64,000 nt of DNA from Variovorax sp. EL159 (GTDB lineage Bacteria > Pseudomonadota > Gammaproteobacteria > Burkholderiales > Burkholderiaceae_C). The translations under genes and the position numbers were made by a program. Below, in pieces: positions 8,656 to 17,251 of this stretch (its first letter is position 1; each line of letters opens with the position of its first letter). Under the pieces are notes generated by a model. That model ran no database searches. It was not told where the DNA came from and saw nothing but the letters and a program-made list of their open reading frames with translations. Location: NCBI RefSeq assembly GCF_900100965.1, contig NZ_FMUJ01000004.1, positions 310,001-374,000 of the forward strand, in the 5' to 3' direction.

Positions 8656-9396
8656 ATGGACTCGACGACACCGCTCGACCCCGCGCCGGGGCAGCAAGTG
8701 AGCAAGTCGCCCAAGGCGTTGTGGGCCGTGATCGGCGTGCTGGCGGCAGCCGTGGTGGCGCTTGCCGGCGTGTTGATTCACAAGCAGGGCGGCGACACCA
8801 GCGCCAGTGCGCCGCCGCCCGCCGTGCTGGCCGCCGCATCGCCCCGGGCGCCGGACGACTTCAAGCCGGAAGCCATGCCCGCGGCGCCCGTTGCACCGCC
8901 CACGGGCGCAGGCGCGGCACCGCCGGCCATGGCAGCCGCGCCGATGCCGGCACCCGCCAGGGCGCCAGAACCGGCCCCGATGCAGGCCATTCAGCCCGGC
9001 CCGGCGCCGGCGGGCGCGAACGCGCCGATGGCGGCTGCCCAGCCGGCGCCACCGCCTTGCGCGGTCTGCGGCCGCGTCGAATCGGTGCGGTCGGTGCAGC
9101 GGGAGCAACGCACCACGGGTGTGGGCGCGGTGGCCGGCGGCGTGGTGGGCGGGCTGGTCGGCAACCAGTTCGGCCACGGCGGCGGACGCGCGGCAACCAC
9201 GGTGCTGGGCGCGGTCGGCGGCGGCTTTGCAGGCAACGCCATCGAGAAGCATGTGCGCACGGTGACGGTCTACGAGGTCGGCGTGCGCATGCAGAACGGC
9301 ACGCTGCGCACCGTCGAGACCCGGAGCGCGCCGCCCATCGGCAAGCCGGTCATCCTCAAGGGCAACCAGCTGCGCCCGGCGGACGGCCGCAAGTAG
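8656..9396 (+). CDS. Glycine-zipper 2TM domain envelope protein
   Basis: A 246-residue protein with one N-terminal membrane helix (ALWAVIGVLAAAVVALAGVL, about 22-41), a long Ala/Pro-rich linker (about 50-130), then Cys-Ala-Val-Cys-Gly and a C-terminal glycine-zipper 2TM (Rick_17kDa/SlyB-like) segment (GAVAGGVVGGLVGNQFGHG). Such proteins sit in the envelope with unknown function. The frame extends upstream to 8542, but ATG 8656 gives the sensible membrane start. A perfect palindrome GTCAATTGAC lies at 8574-8583 upstream. Likely monocistronic; a GC-rich hairpin follows the stop. Confidence 0.8.
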   Translation: MDSTTPLDPAPGQQVSKSPKALWAVIGVLAAAVVALAGVLIHKQGGDTSASAPPPAVLAAASPRAPDDFKPEAMPAAPVAPPTGAGAAPPAMAAAPMPAPARAPEPAPMQAIQPGPAPAGANAPMAAAQPAPPPCAVCGRVESVRSVQREQRTTGVGAVAGGVVGGLVGNQFGHGGGRAATTVLGAVGGGFAGNAIEKHVRTVTVYEVGVRMQNGTLRTVETRSAPPIGKPVILKGNQLRPADGRK

Positions 9397-9409
9397 GCGC
9401 CAGAACCCC

Positions 9410-9435
9410 GCGAGCCCGCGGGTTCGTGGGCTCGC
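9410..9435. terminator. GC-rich hairpin after the 2TM gene
   Basis: GCGAGCCC (9410-9417) pairs with GGGCTCGC (9428-9435) across a 10-base loop, 14 bases after the stop of the glycine-zipper gene. No T-run follows, so it is a weak terminator candidate or a 3' stabilising hairpin. Confidence 0.35.
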
Positions 9436-9496
9436 GCCACCCCCGGATATCACACAAACCGCCCACCCGGAAGAGCGCTTGCCCCACGGGCATCTT

Positions 9497-9524
9497 TTGG
9501 ATATATCTTTAATATATTTAAAAT
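9497..9524 (+). promoter_or_regulatory. AT-rich promoter/operator candidate of the hydroxyproline operon
   Basis: A short AT island in GC-rich DNA just before lhpC. ATATAT (9501-9506) and ATATAT (9512-9517) form a symmetrical pair spaced by five bases, and TAAAAT (9519-9524) could be a -10 element about 40 bases before the ATG at 9564. The -35 match (TTGGAT at 9497) is poor. An AT-rich dyad is the kind of site FCD-type GntR regulators bind, and such a regulator is the last gene of this operon. Confidence 0.4.
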
Positions 9525-9563
9525 GCGGCGCTTCCACCCCGCACATCCCACAGGAGCGACAAC

Positions 9564-10478
9564 GTGAGCAATCCCCGCTGGCAAGGCATCTTCCCCGCCA
9601 TCACCACCAAGTTCCACGCCGACGAAAGCATCGACGCCGAGGGCACCGCCCGCCACATCGACTTCCAGATCCGCAACGGCATCCACGGCCTCGTGACCTG
9701 CGGCTCGCTCGGCGAAGCCAGCACGCTGACGCTCGAAGAAAAACTGCAGGTCGCCAAGATCGCACTGGACGCTGCCGATGGCCGCATCCCGGTGCTGGCC
9801 AACGTGTCGGAAACCAGCACGCGCGAGGCGCTGCGTTATGTCGATGGCGCCAACAAGCTCGGCGTGGCCGGCTTCATGGTGATGCCCTCGGTGATCTACG
9901 TGGCCGATGCGCGCGAAGCGATGCTCAACGTGCGCACCATCGCCAATGCGGCGCAGAAACCCATCATGGTCTACAACAACCCGGTGGCCTATCGCGTCGA
10001 CCTGAAGCCGCAGCACATGGTCGAGCTGGCCGACTGCGAATGGATCGCGGCCATCAAGGAAAGCACCGACGACATCCGCCGCATCACCGACCTGCGCAAC
10101 ACGGTGGGCGACCGCTACCAGCTGTTCCTGGGCGTGGACGACCTGGCCTACGAAGGCCTGGCGCTGGGCTGCGATGGCCTGCTGGCGGGCGTCGGTTGTG
10201 CCTTCCCGCGCGAGACAGTGGCGCTGTACGACCTGATGAAGGCGGGCAAGTTTGCCGAAGCGCTCAAGCTCTACCAGTGGATGACGCCGATGCTGCACCT
10301 GGACGTGTCGACCAAGCTGGTGCAGAACCTGAAGCTCATCGATGCGCTGGTGGGCGTGGGCTCCGAGCACATGCGCCGTCCGCGCTTGCCGCTGATCGGC
10401 GAGGAGCGTGCCTTCATCGAAGGCGTCGTCAAGAAGGCGCTCGCTACGCGTCCTGCCCAGTACCAGTCGGTCATGTAA
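9564..10478 (+). CDS. lhpC: DapA-family lyase, probable 1-pyrroline-4-hydroxy-2-carboxylate deaminase
   Basis: A 304-residue class I (Schiff-base) aldolase of the DHDPS/NAL family. Tyr137 (MVYNNP) and Lys165 (AAIKES) are the catalytic pair, and GSLGEAS at 47-53 stands for the GTTGE substrate loop. In hydroxyproline catabolism a member of this family, LhpC/HypD, deaminates pyrroline-hydroxy-carboxylate to 2-oxoglutarate semialdehyde. I assign that role from the neighbouring lhpA, B, F and E genes; on sequence alone other DapA-family reactions are possible. It begins the operon, 85 bases after an AT-rich promoter-like segment, with a GGAGCG ribosome site near 9552. Confidence 0.8.
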   Translation: MSNPRWQGIFPAITTKFHADESIDAEGTARHIDFQIRNGIHGLVTCGSLGEASTLTLEEKLQVAKIALDAADGRIPVLANVSETSTREALRYVDGANKLGVAGFMVMPSVIYVADAREAMLNVRTIANAAQKPIMVYNNPVAYRVDLKPQHMVELADCEWIAAIKESTDDIRRITDLRNTVGDRYQLFLGVDDLAYEGLALGCDGLLAGVGCAFPRETVALYDLMKAGKFAEALKLYQWMTPMLHLDVSTKLVQNLKLIDALVGVGSEHMRRPRLPLIGEERAFIEGVVKKALATRPAQYQSVM

Positions 10479-10526
10479 TCGCTTACAACAACAGCCCTTT
10501 TCATCGTCCCCAACCTAGGAAGAAGC

Positions 10527-11660
10527 ATGAAGACAAAAGCAAGCATGGTTCCGTTTCTAAGCCTCGTGGCCCTCGCCGTTGCTGGCCAGGCGTATGCGCA
10601 GGAGCAGGTGGTCAAGATCGGTCACAGCGGTCCGCTGTCGGGCCCCAATGCCTTCGCGGGCAAGGACAATGAAAACGGCGTGCGCCTGGCCATCGAGGAA
10701 CTCAACGCCAAGAAGATCGCCGTCGGCGGCAAGACGCTGAAGTTCGAGTTGGTCTCCGAAGACGACCAGTGCGACGCCAAGACCGGCGTGAGCGTGGCGC
10801 AGAAGTTCGTGGACGACGGCGTCAAGTTCGTCATGGGCCCGTACTGCTCGGGCGTGGCCATTCCGGCGTCGCGCATCTACAGCGACGGCGGCGTGCTGCT
10901 GTCGACCGTGGGCACCAACCCGAAGGTCACGCAGGGCGGCTACAAGAACCTGTACCGCATCATCGCCAGCGACAACCAGATCGGCGGCGCCATGGCGGTC
11001 TATGCGGCCAAGGTGCTCAAGGTCAAGAAGGTCGGCGTGATCGACGACCGCACCGCCTTTGGCCAGGGCCTGGCGGAAGAGTTCAGCAAGGAAGCCAAGG
11101 CGCAGGGCCTGACGGTCGTCGGCCAGGAGTTCACCACCGACAAGGCGGTCGACTTCACCGCCATCCTGACCAACATGAAGGCCAAGGCGCCCGAGGCCAT
11201 CTTCTTCGGCGGCTACGCGCCGCAGGCCGCACCCATGGCGCGCCAGATGAAGCAGCTCGCGGTGCCCGGCAAGCTGCTGGGCGGCGACACCGTCTGCAGC
11301 CCCGCCACCGGCAAGCTCGGCGGCGATGCGGTCAACGACCTGGTGTTCTGCGCGCAGGGCGGCTCCATCCTCGAGAAGGCGCAAAGCGGCCCGGCCTTCA
11401 AGGCCAAGTTCAAGCAGCGCTTCAACGTCGATGCCGACGCCTATGCCGCTTCGTACTACGACCAGGTCATGTTCATCGGCCAGTCGATGCAGAAGGCCAA
11501 CTCCATCGACCCCGACAAGGTCGGCGCCGAGCTGTACAAGACCACCTACAAGGGCGTGGCCGCAACCTACGCCTACGACGACAAGGGCAACATGAAGCAG
11601 GCGCCGATCACTGTGTTCACTTTCAAGAACGCAGCGCCCGTTCCATTGGCCAGCTACTGA
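10527..11660 (+). CDS. Periplasmic amino-acid-type ABC receptor (Peripla_BP_6)
   Basis: A 377-residue branched-chain amino-acid type binding protein (LivJ/LivK family). A clear signal peptide ends AGQAYAQEQ near residue 26; the mature part starts [24 protein letters not shown] and carries the family stretch [18 protein letters not shown]. It lies between lhpC and lhpA, so the ligand is probably hydroxyproline or a related imino acid (inference from position). No permease or ATPase genes accompany it, so it must share a LIV-type transporter encoded elsewhere. GGAAGAAGC at 10517-10525 is the ribosome site. Confidence 0.88.
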   Translation: MKTKASMVPFLSLVALAVAGQAYAQEQVVKIGHSGPLSGPNAFAGKDNENGVRLAIEELNAKKIAVGGKTLKFELVSEDDQCDAKTGVSVAQKFVDDGVKFVMGPYCSGVAIPASRIYSDGGVLLSTVGTNPKVTQGGYKNLYRIIASDNQIGGAMAVYAAKVLKVKKVGVIDDRTAFGQGLAEEFSKEAKAQGLTVVGQEFTTDKAVDFTAILTNMKAKAPEAIFFGGYAPQAAPMARQMKQLAVPGKLLGGDTVCSPATGKLGGDAVNDLVFCAQGGSILEKAQSGPAFKAKFKQRFNVDADAYAASYYDQVMFIGQSMQKANSIDPDKVGAELYKTTYKGVAATYAYDDKGNMKQAPITVFTFKNAAPVPLASY

Positions 11661-11673
11661 GCCCGAAGACACC

Positions 11674-12612
11674 ATGCACCGCATCCAGATCATCGACTCG
11701 CACACGGGCGGCGAGCCCACGCGCCTGGTCATCGGCGGCTTTCCCGATCTGGGCGGCGGCAGCATGGCCGAGCGCCGCGCGCTGCTGGCCGAGCGGCACG
11801 ACAAATGGCGCGCGGCCGCCGTGCTGGAGCCGCGCGGCAGCGACGTGGTGGTGGGTGCGCTGCTGTGCGAGCCGGTGTCGAAGGACGCGGCCGCCGGCGT
11901 GATCTTCTTCAACAACGCCGGCTACCTCGGCATGTGCGGCCACGGCACCATCGGGCTGGTTGCGAGCCTGGCGCACATGGGGCGCATCGGCGTTGGCGAG
12001 CACAAGATCGAAACGCCCGTGGGCACGGTCACGACCACGCTGCATGCCGATGGCTCGGTGAGCGTGCGCAACGTGCCGGCGTACCGGCACCTGCACCAGG
12101 TGGCGGTCGATCTGCCCGGCCACGGCACCGTGCGTGGCGACGTGGCCTGGGGCGGCAACTGGTTCTTCCTGGTGAGCGAACACGGCCAGCGCGTGGCGAG
12201 CGACAACCTCGCCGCGCTGACCGACTACACCGCGGCACTGCGCCGCGCATTGGCCGCGCAAGGCATCACCGGTGCCGACGGCGCGGAGATCGACCACATC
12301 GAACTCTTCGCCAGCGACGAAGGCGAAGGCGCGGACAGCCGCAACTTCGTGCTGTGCCCCGGCAACGCCTACGACCGCTCGCCCTGCGGCACCGGCACCA
12401 GCGCCAAGATCGCCTGCCTCGCGGCCGACGGCAAGCTCGCGCCGGGCGCAGTGTGGAAGCAGTCCAGCGTGATCGGCAGCGTGTTCGAGGCCAGCTACGC
12501 GATGGACGGCGACAAGGTCATTCCCACGCTGCGCGGCCGTGCGCACATCAGCGCCGAAGCCACGCTGCTGATCGACGACGAAGACCCGTTCGGCTGGGGC
12601 ATACGGCTCTAG
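11674..12612 (+). CDS. lhpA: 4-hydroxyproline 2-epimerase (proline racemase family)
   Basis: A 312-residue proline-racemase-fold enzyme. Two catalytic cysteines are visible: Cys88 in GMCGHGTIG and Cys238 in [11 protein letters not shown], with [10 protein letters not shown] near the N-terminus. This pattern matches bacterial 4-hydroxyproline epimerases, which turn trans-4-hydroxy-L-proline into cis-4-hydroxy-D-proline. It starts the lhpA-B-F-E block 13 bases after the receptor gene, in the order known for the Pseudomonas lhpABFE operon. Cytoplasmic. The proline-racemase-like paralogues that are dehydratases have Thr or Ser in place of one Cys; both Cys are kept here. Confidence 0.92.
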   Translation: MHRIQIIDSHTGGEPTRLVIGGFPDLGGGSMAERRALLAERHDKWRAAAVLEPRGSDVVVGALLCEPVSKDAAAGVIFFNNAGYLGMCGHGTIGLVASLAHMGRIGVGEHKIETPVGTVTTTLHADGSVSVRNVPAYRHLHQVAVDLPGHGTVRGDVAWGGNWFFLVSEHGQRVASDNLAALTDYTAALRRALAAQGITGADGAEIDHIELFASDEGEGADSRNFVLCPGNAYDRSPCGTGTSAKIACLAADGKLAPGAVWKQSSVIGSVFEASYAMDGDKVIPTLRGRAHISAEATLLIDDEDPFGWGIRL

Positions 12613-12623
12613 TGCCGGGCGGC

Positions 12624-13727
12624 ATGGACGCGGATGTCATCGTCATCGGCGCCGGCATCGTCGGTGCCGCGTGTGCCCACGCGCTGGCACAGGCCGGCCG
12701 CCGGGTGCTGGTGCTCGATGCCCGCATCGGCGGCGCCACGGGTGCCGGCATGGGCCACCTCGTGGTGATGGACGACAACCCGGCCGAACTCGCGCTGAGC
12801 CGCGATTCGATCGCACGCTGGCGCGCCCTTGCGCCGCGCATGCGCGAAGACTGCGCGTACAGCCCCTGCGGCACGCTCTGGATTGCCGCGAACGAAGAAG
12901 AAATGGCCGAGGCCGAGCGCAAGCGGCAACGGCTGCGCGCACACGGCATCGACAGCCGGCTGCTCGATGCGGCCGCATTGGCGCAGGCCGAGCCCGCGTT
13001 GCGCCGGGGCCTCTCGGGCGCGCTCGAAGTGCCGGGCGACGGCATCCTCTATGCGCCGAACGCAGCGCGCTGGCTCATCGACGAAGGCGGCGATGCGATC
13101 CGCGTCGAACAGGCGAAGGTCGAGGCCATCGAAGACGACGGCACGCTGCGGCTGGCCGATGGCAGTCGCCGCACCGCGCCGCAGATCGTGCTGGCCAACG
13201 GCATCCAGGCGACGACGCTGTGCCCCGAACTTCCGATACGACCGAAGAAGGGCCACCTGCTCATCACCGACCGCTATCCGGGCACGGTGCATCATCAGCT
13301 CGTTGAACTCGGCTACGTGACCAGCGCGCACCACAGCGATGGCGACTCGGTTGCGTTCAACGTGCAGCCGCGCCCCACGGGGCAACTGCTGGTGGGCTCG
13401 TCACGCCAGTTCGACACGACCGACCCGGCGGTCGAGGCGCCGATGCTCGCGCGCATGCTTCAGCGCACGCTCGATTACCTGCCAGGGCTCGCCCATCTGA
13501 ACGCCGTGCGTTCGTGGACCGGCATGCGTGCCGCTACGCCCGACGGCCTGCCGCTGCTGGGCAAGCATCCATGGCGCGACAGGCTCTGGCTGGCGGTCGG
13601 ACACGAAGGCCTGGGCGTGACCACCGCGCCGGGCAGCGCGCACCTGCTCGCTGCCCTGATGACCGGCGCCGTTCCCGATTTCGACGCCGCGCCCTACGCG
13701 CCGCGCGGCTTGCTGGAGGCAGCATGA
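12624..13727 (+). CDS. lhpB: FAD oxidoreductase, D-hydroxyproline dehydrogenase catalytic subunit
   Basis: A 367-residue DAO-family flavoprotein. It begins MDADVIVIGAGIVGAACAHAL, the dinucleotide fold, and ends with the FAD-contact GHEGLGVTTAPGSA. A GTG at 12612 overlapping the lhpA stop would add four residues; ATG 12624 is preferred. In the heteromeric D-hydroxyproline dehydrogenase this subunit oxidises cis-4-hydroxy-D-proline to the pyrroline acid. It overlaps the next gene by four bases (ATGA), which points to translational coupling and subunit assembly with the products at 13724 and 13969. Confidence 0.88.
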   Translation: MDADVIVIGAGIVGAACAHALAQAGRRVLVLDARIGGATGAGMGHLVVMDDNPAELALSRDSIARWRALAPRMREDCAYSPCGTLWIAANEEEMAEAERKRQRLRAHGIDSRLLDAAALAQAEPALRRGLSGALEVPGDGILYAPNAARWLIDEGGDAIRVEQAKVEAIEDDGTLRLADGSRRTAPQIVLANGIQATTLCPELPIRPKKGHLLITDRYPGTVHHQLVELGYVTSAHHSDGDSVAFNVQPRPTGQLLVGSSRQFDTTDPAVEAPMLARMLQRTLDYLPGLAHLNAVRSWTGMRAATPDGLPLLGKHPWRDRLWLAVGHEGLGVTTAPGSAHLLAALMTGAVPDFDAAPYAPRGLLEAA

Positions 13728-13972
13728 GCGATCACACCTTGCTGCACATCGACGGCCACCTCGTGCGCGTGAAGACCGGCAGTTCGGTCGCGGCTGCGCT
13801 GCGCGTTGCGGGCGGCATGGGCGTGGCGCGCACCTCCATCAGTGGCCAGCCGCGCGCGCCCTTCTGCGGCATGGGCGTGTGCCAGGAATGCCGCGTGCTG
13901 GTCGATGGCCGGCGCAGGCTCGCCTGCCAGACCGTCTGCGGCGAAGGCATGCGCGTGGAGACGACCGAATGA
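13724..13972 (+). CDS. lhpF: Small [2Fe-2S] subunit of D-hydroxyproline dehydrogenase
   Basis: An 82-residue ferredoxin-fold protein. Four cysteines in the order FCGMGVCQECRVLV (Cys 48, 53, 56) and ACQT (about 68) fit a plant-type [2Fe-2S] cluster, and the protein matches the Fer2_4 family, the small subunit found with sarcosine-oxidase-like and octopine/hydroxyproline dehydrogenases. It overlaps lhpB and lhpE by four bases each, so the three products are probably made in equal amounts as one complex. The role is electron transfer between flavins. Confidence 0.9.
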   Translation: MSDHTLLHIDGHLVRVKTGSSVAAALRVAGGMGVARTSISGQPRAPFCGMGVCQECRVLVDGRRRLACQTVCGEGMRVETTE

Positions 13973-15258
13973 GCGGCACGGCGCACGAACATTGCGACCT
14001 GCTGATCGTCGGCGCGGGTCCGGCCGGCATGGCCGCGGCGGTGGCGGCGGCGCCCAGCGGCGCGTCGATCGTCGTCATCGACGACAACCCCGCGCCCGGC
14101 GGCCAGATCTGGCGCGACGGACCCGGCGCGGCGCTGCCACCGGCGGCGCGCAAGTGGCGCGACGCGCTCGCACGCCACGCCAACATCCGCGTGCGCAGCG
14201 GCACGCGCATCGTCGCGGTGCCCGCTGCCAATGAATTGCTGCTCGAAGACGCCGAGCGCGCCACGCGCATGCAGTGGAAGAAGCTCATCCTCTGCACCGG
14301 CGCGCGCGAACTGTTGCTGCCCTTTCCCGGCTGGACGCTGCCCGGCGTGACGGGCGCGGGCGGCTTGCAGGCGCTCATCAAGGCGGGCATGCCGGTCGAG
14401 GGCGAACGCATCGTCATCGCGGGCAGCGGGCCGCTGCTGCTGGCCGCTGCGGCCACGGCGCGCGCGGCGGGGGCGAAGGTGCTGCGCATTGCCGAGCAGG
14501 CATCGTTCGCGTCGGTCGCGGGTTTTGGCACGAGCCTGCTGCGCTGGCCCGGCAAGGCGGCGCAGGCGGTGACGTTGGCCGATCCGCAGTACCGCACGTC
14601 ATCGCGCGTTGTCTCGGTACAAGGCGCAACGCAGGTCGAATCGGTGCGGCTTCGGCAAGGCGATGGCGAGGTCGAGATCGCATGCGACCGCGTGGCCTGC
14701 GGCTTCGGGCTCACGCCCAACACGCAGTTGGGCCAACTGCTCGGCTGCACACTCACGCCCGCGGGCTTCGGCGTTCAGGCCCTCGCGGTCGATGCGCGGC
14801 AAGCCACCAACGTCCCCGGCATTTATGCGGCTGGCGAATGCACCGGCTTCGGCGGCAGCGAACGCGCACTGGCCCAGGGCACCATCGCTGGCTACGCAGC
14901 CGTGGGCAACGAGCCCGCCGCCAAAGCGCACGAGGGCGAACGTGCTCGATGGAACGCCTTCGCCGCACGGCTGCATCGCAGCTTTGCATTGGCACCCGAC
15001 CTCCGGCAGATGCCGCAGCCCGACACGCTCGTGTGCCGCTGCGAAGACGTGCCGTTGTCCTCTCTCTCGGATTGCAGCGGCTGGACCGATGCCAAGCTGC
15101 ACCGCCGCTGCGGCATGGGCGCCTGTCAGGGCCGCGTGTGTGGCGATGCGGCGCAGTTTCTCTTTGGATGGACGCCGCCCGTGCCGCGCCCGCCGCTGTC
15201 GCCGGTCCGCATCGCCACGCTGGCCGGCCTTGCAGGCCATGAGGAGGCCCGACAATGA
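13969..15258 (+). CDS. lhpE: FAD/NAD(P) subunit with BFD-like [2Fe-2S] tail, D-hydroxyproline dehydrogenase
   Basis: A 429-residue protein of the octopine/nopaline-oxidase alpha-subunit type. The N-terminus has the FAD fold LLIVGAGPAGMAAAVAA, a second nucleotide fold is near residue 145 (IVIAGSGPLLLAAA), and the C-terminal 70 residues form a BFD-like cluster domain (LVCRCEDVP, then RRCGMGACQGRVC). With lhpB and lhpF it completes the heteromeric dehydrogenase that passes electrons from D-hydroxyproline toward the respiratory chain. It shares four bases with both lhpF and the GntR gene. Confidence 0.88.
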   Translation: MSGTAHEHCDLLIVGAGPAGMAAAVAAAPSGASIVVIDDNPAPGGQIWRDGPGAALPPAARKWRDALARHANIRVRSGTRIVAVPAANELLLEDAERATRMQWKKLILCTGARELLLPFPGWTLPGVTGAGGLQALIKAGMPVEGERIVIAGSGPLLLAAAATARAAGAKVLRIAEQASFASVAGFGTSLLRWPGKAAQAVTLADPQYRTSSRVVSVQGATQVESVRLRQGDGEVEIACDRVACGFGLTPNTQLGQLLGCTLTPAGFGVQALAVDARQATNVPGIYAAGECTGFGGSERALAQGTIAGYAAVGNEPAAKAHEGERARWNAFAARLHRSFALAPDLRQMPQPDTLVCRCEDVPLSSLSDCSGWTDAKLHRRCGMGACQGRVCGDAAQFLFGWTPPVPRPPLSPVRIATLAGLAGHEEARQ

Positions 15259-15965
15259 CGCCGCAGCAGCGGCATCCGCCGCAGAAGAAACCCATGGCCG
15301 CCCCGAAGAAGACCGCTCCCCGCCCCCCGCCCAAGCGCCGCGCCGCCGACGTGGCCTATGACGCCATCGAGACGCTGCTGTCGACCATGCAGCTCGAACC
15401 CGGCAGCCAGATCGCCGAGGCCGACCTCGCCGAGCGCACGGGGCTCGGCCGCACGCCGGTGCGCGAGGCGCTGATGCGCATGGTGTCGATCGGCCTCATC
15501 GTGCAGCAGCCGCGCCGTGGGTTGCTGGTGTCGACCATCGACCTGGCCGACCACCTCGACGTGATCCAGACCCGGCGCGTGCTCGAACGGCTGATTGCCG
15601 CCTGCTCGGCACGCCGCGCCACCGCACCGCAGCGCACGGCCATCGTGCGTTGCGCCGAGGCCATGGTCGAAGCGGCGGGCCGCGGCGACCTCAACGACTA
15701 CATGCAGGCCGACCGCGCGCTCGACCTCGTCAACCACCAGGCCAGCCACAACGACTCGGCGGTGAAGGCGGTGGTGCCGCTCATCGTGCAGTGCCGCCGC
15801 TTCTGGTACGCCTACCAGCACGAGGGCGAGATCGTCGAAGGCGCCAACGCGCACCTCGAACTGGCGCAGGGCATCGCGACGGGCAACGAGGCGGCGGCCG
15901 TCGCGGGCGCCAACCGCCTCATGGACTACCTCGAGCTCTTCGCCCGCAAGATCATCGACAAGTGA
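15255..15965 (+). CDS. GntR-family (FCD type) regulator of the hydroxyproline operon
   Basis: A 236-residue regulator. After a basic, Pro-rich start (about 1-30; a later start at 15294 is possible) comes a GntR winged helix (ADLAERTGLGRTPVREALMRM, about 55-75) and a helical FCD effector domain. It overlaps lhpE by four bases and is co-transcribed with it, so autoregulation and control of the operon by a pathway intermediate are likely. In Pseudomonas the lhp genes are controlled by an AraC-type activator, so the regulator here is a different type. Confidence 0.88.
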   Translation: MTPQQRHPPQKKPMAAPKKTAPRPPPKRRAADVAYDAIETLLSTMQLEPGSQIAEADLAERTGLGRTPVREALMRMVSIGLIVQQPRRGLLVSTIDLADHLDVIQTRRVLERLIAACSARRATAPQRTAIVRCAEAMVEAAGRGDLNDYMQADRALDLVNHQASHNDSAVKAVVPLIVQCRRFWYAYQHEGEIVEGANAHLELAQGIATGNEAAAVAGANRLMDYLELFARKIIDK

Positions 15966-15972
15966 GCGCCGG

Positions 15973-16194
15973 CTAGCCGCCCGCTCCTTGCCGGCGTTGC
16001 CGCAGCACCGTCGCGCTTTCGCCGCCCTGGCCCCAGTTGTCGGGGTCGATCTCGTCGATCAGCACGGTCACGTCGTCGGGCCGCTTGCCCAGCACCTCCT
16101 GCAGCAGCTTCGTGGCGCCGGCGATGAGCGCGGCTTTTTGTTCGCGCGTGGCGGGCTGTTCCCGGCGCGCGAGGCGGATGGTCACGAGGGGCAT
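15973..16194 (-). CDS. 4-oxalocrotonate tautomerase-like protein
   Basis: A 73-residue member of the tautomerase superfamily. It begins Met-Pro (MPLVTIRL), giving the catalytic Pro1 after Met removal, and shows the family's ATREQKAALIAG helix and the VLIDEID strand. The longer frame to 16332 adds unrelated residues, so the start is 16194. It is convergent with the GntR gene, seven bases away, so probably has its own promoter facing the desaturase start. Substrate unknown; 4-OT relatives act on 2-oxo or oxalocrotonate compounds. Confidence 0.85.
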   Translation of the reverse strand: MPLVTIRLARREQPATREQKAALIAGATKLLQEVLGKRPDDVTVLIDEIDPDNWGQGGESATVLRQRRQGAGG

Positions 16195-16287
16195 GGCGGG
16201 AGTCCTCCAACGGGTCGGTGGCAAGTCAGGTGCGGGCGATTCTGCCAAGCGCGCACCTCGGGGAATTCCGCGTGTTCCCGCGCACCC

Positions 16288-17241
16288 ATGCGGCGCATAC
16301 TGGCCCGCATGGCCGCCGCACCCCGAGCCCAACCCGAAGATTTCTTTTCCACCGAAGAGTGGCAGGCGCTCACCACGCGCTCGTCATGGAAGGGGCTCTG
16401 GCTGGTGGTGCATTGCTGGGGCGTGATCGGCGCGGCGATGCTCGTGGGCATCGTGTGGCCGTGGACCATTCCGCTCTTGGTGCCCATCGTCGGCACGCGG
16501 CAGCTGGGCCTGTTCATCCTCATGCACGATGCCGCGCACGCGGGCCTGCACCGCAACCGCAAGGTCAACGACTGGGTCGGGTATTGGCTGTGCTCGTCGA
16601 CGCTGCGCGACTACCGGCCGTACCACCTGCAGCACCACCGCTTCGTGCAGCAGACCGAAGACCCGGACCTCGTGCTGTCGGCGCCCTTTCCGATCACGCG
16701 CGAATCGATGTGGCGCAAGGCCGTGCGCGACCTGAGCGGCCAGACCTTCTACAAGCAGCGCTTCGGCCACATCGCCGAAGGCATCCGCAAGCGTGCGCCG
16801 GGCGAGTCCGCGCTGAAGGTGTTCGGCAGAGAGGTCGCGAAAGACCGGCGCTTTCTCATTGCCAACGGCCTCGGCTTTCTGGCGTTCGCGCTGGCCGGCT
16901 ACTGGTGGGCCTGGCTGCTGATGTGGCTGTTGCCGATGGCGACATGGCTGCCGCTCGTGAGCCGCGTGCGCAACATCGCCGAGCATGCGCTGGTCGCGCA
17001 GAACGAGGCCGATCCGCTGCGCCAGGCGCGCACCACGCACGCCGGCTGGCTCGAACGCATCTTCGTGGCACCCTACTGGGTCAACTACCACTGCGAGCAC
17101 CACATGTTCACCAACCTGCCCTGCTGGAGCCTGCCGAAGGCGCACCGCCTGCTGCAGCGCCAGGGCGCAACAGCGCGGATGGAAGTGCAGTCCGGCTACC
17201 TGAGCCTGCTCAAGCGCGCGACCTCGCCCCAGCCCGCCTGA
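16288..17241 (+). CDS. Membrane fatty-acid desaturase-family protein
   Basis: A protein of 317 residues with the three histidine boxes of di-iron membrane desaturases: HDAAHAG (about residues 83-89), HLQHHRF (about 119-125) and HCEHHMF (about 277-283). Hydrophobic segments flank them (VVHCWGVIGAAMLVGIVW and YWWAWLLMWLLPMA). Related proteins desaturate or hydroxylate lipid chains or carotenoids; the exact substrate is not readable. The start could be 16288 or 16309 (MAAAPRAQ). It is convergent with the DMT exporter at 17252 and divergent from the tautomerase. Confidence 0.88.
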   Translation: MRRILARMAAAPRAQPEDFFSTEEWQALTTRSSWKGLWLVVHCWGVIGAAMLVGIVWPWTIPLLVPIVGTRQLGLFILMHDAAHAGLHRNRKVNDWVGYWLCSSTLRDYRPYHLQHHRFVQQTEDPDLVLSAPFPITRESMWRKAVRDLSGQTFYKQRFGHIAEGIRKRAPGESALKVFGREVAKDRRFLIANGLGFLAFALAGYWWAWLLMWLLPMATWLPLVSRVRNIAEHALVAQNEADPLRQARTTHAGWLERIFVAPYWVNYHCEHHMFTNLPCWSLPKAHRLLQRQGATARMEVQSGYLSLLKRATSPQPA

Positions 17242-17251
17242 CGCCGCTTGG

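Noticed and set aside
6144-8714. 856-residue open frame on the minus strand across M20 and Bug genes
   Set aside because: Both sense genes have clear family motifs; the antisense frame is only a shadow.
11805-12623. 640-residue frame joining lhpA antisense-like sequence to lhpB
   Set aside because: The first part is an alternative frame of lhpA; lhpB starts at 12624 with its own FAD motif.
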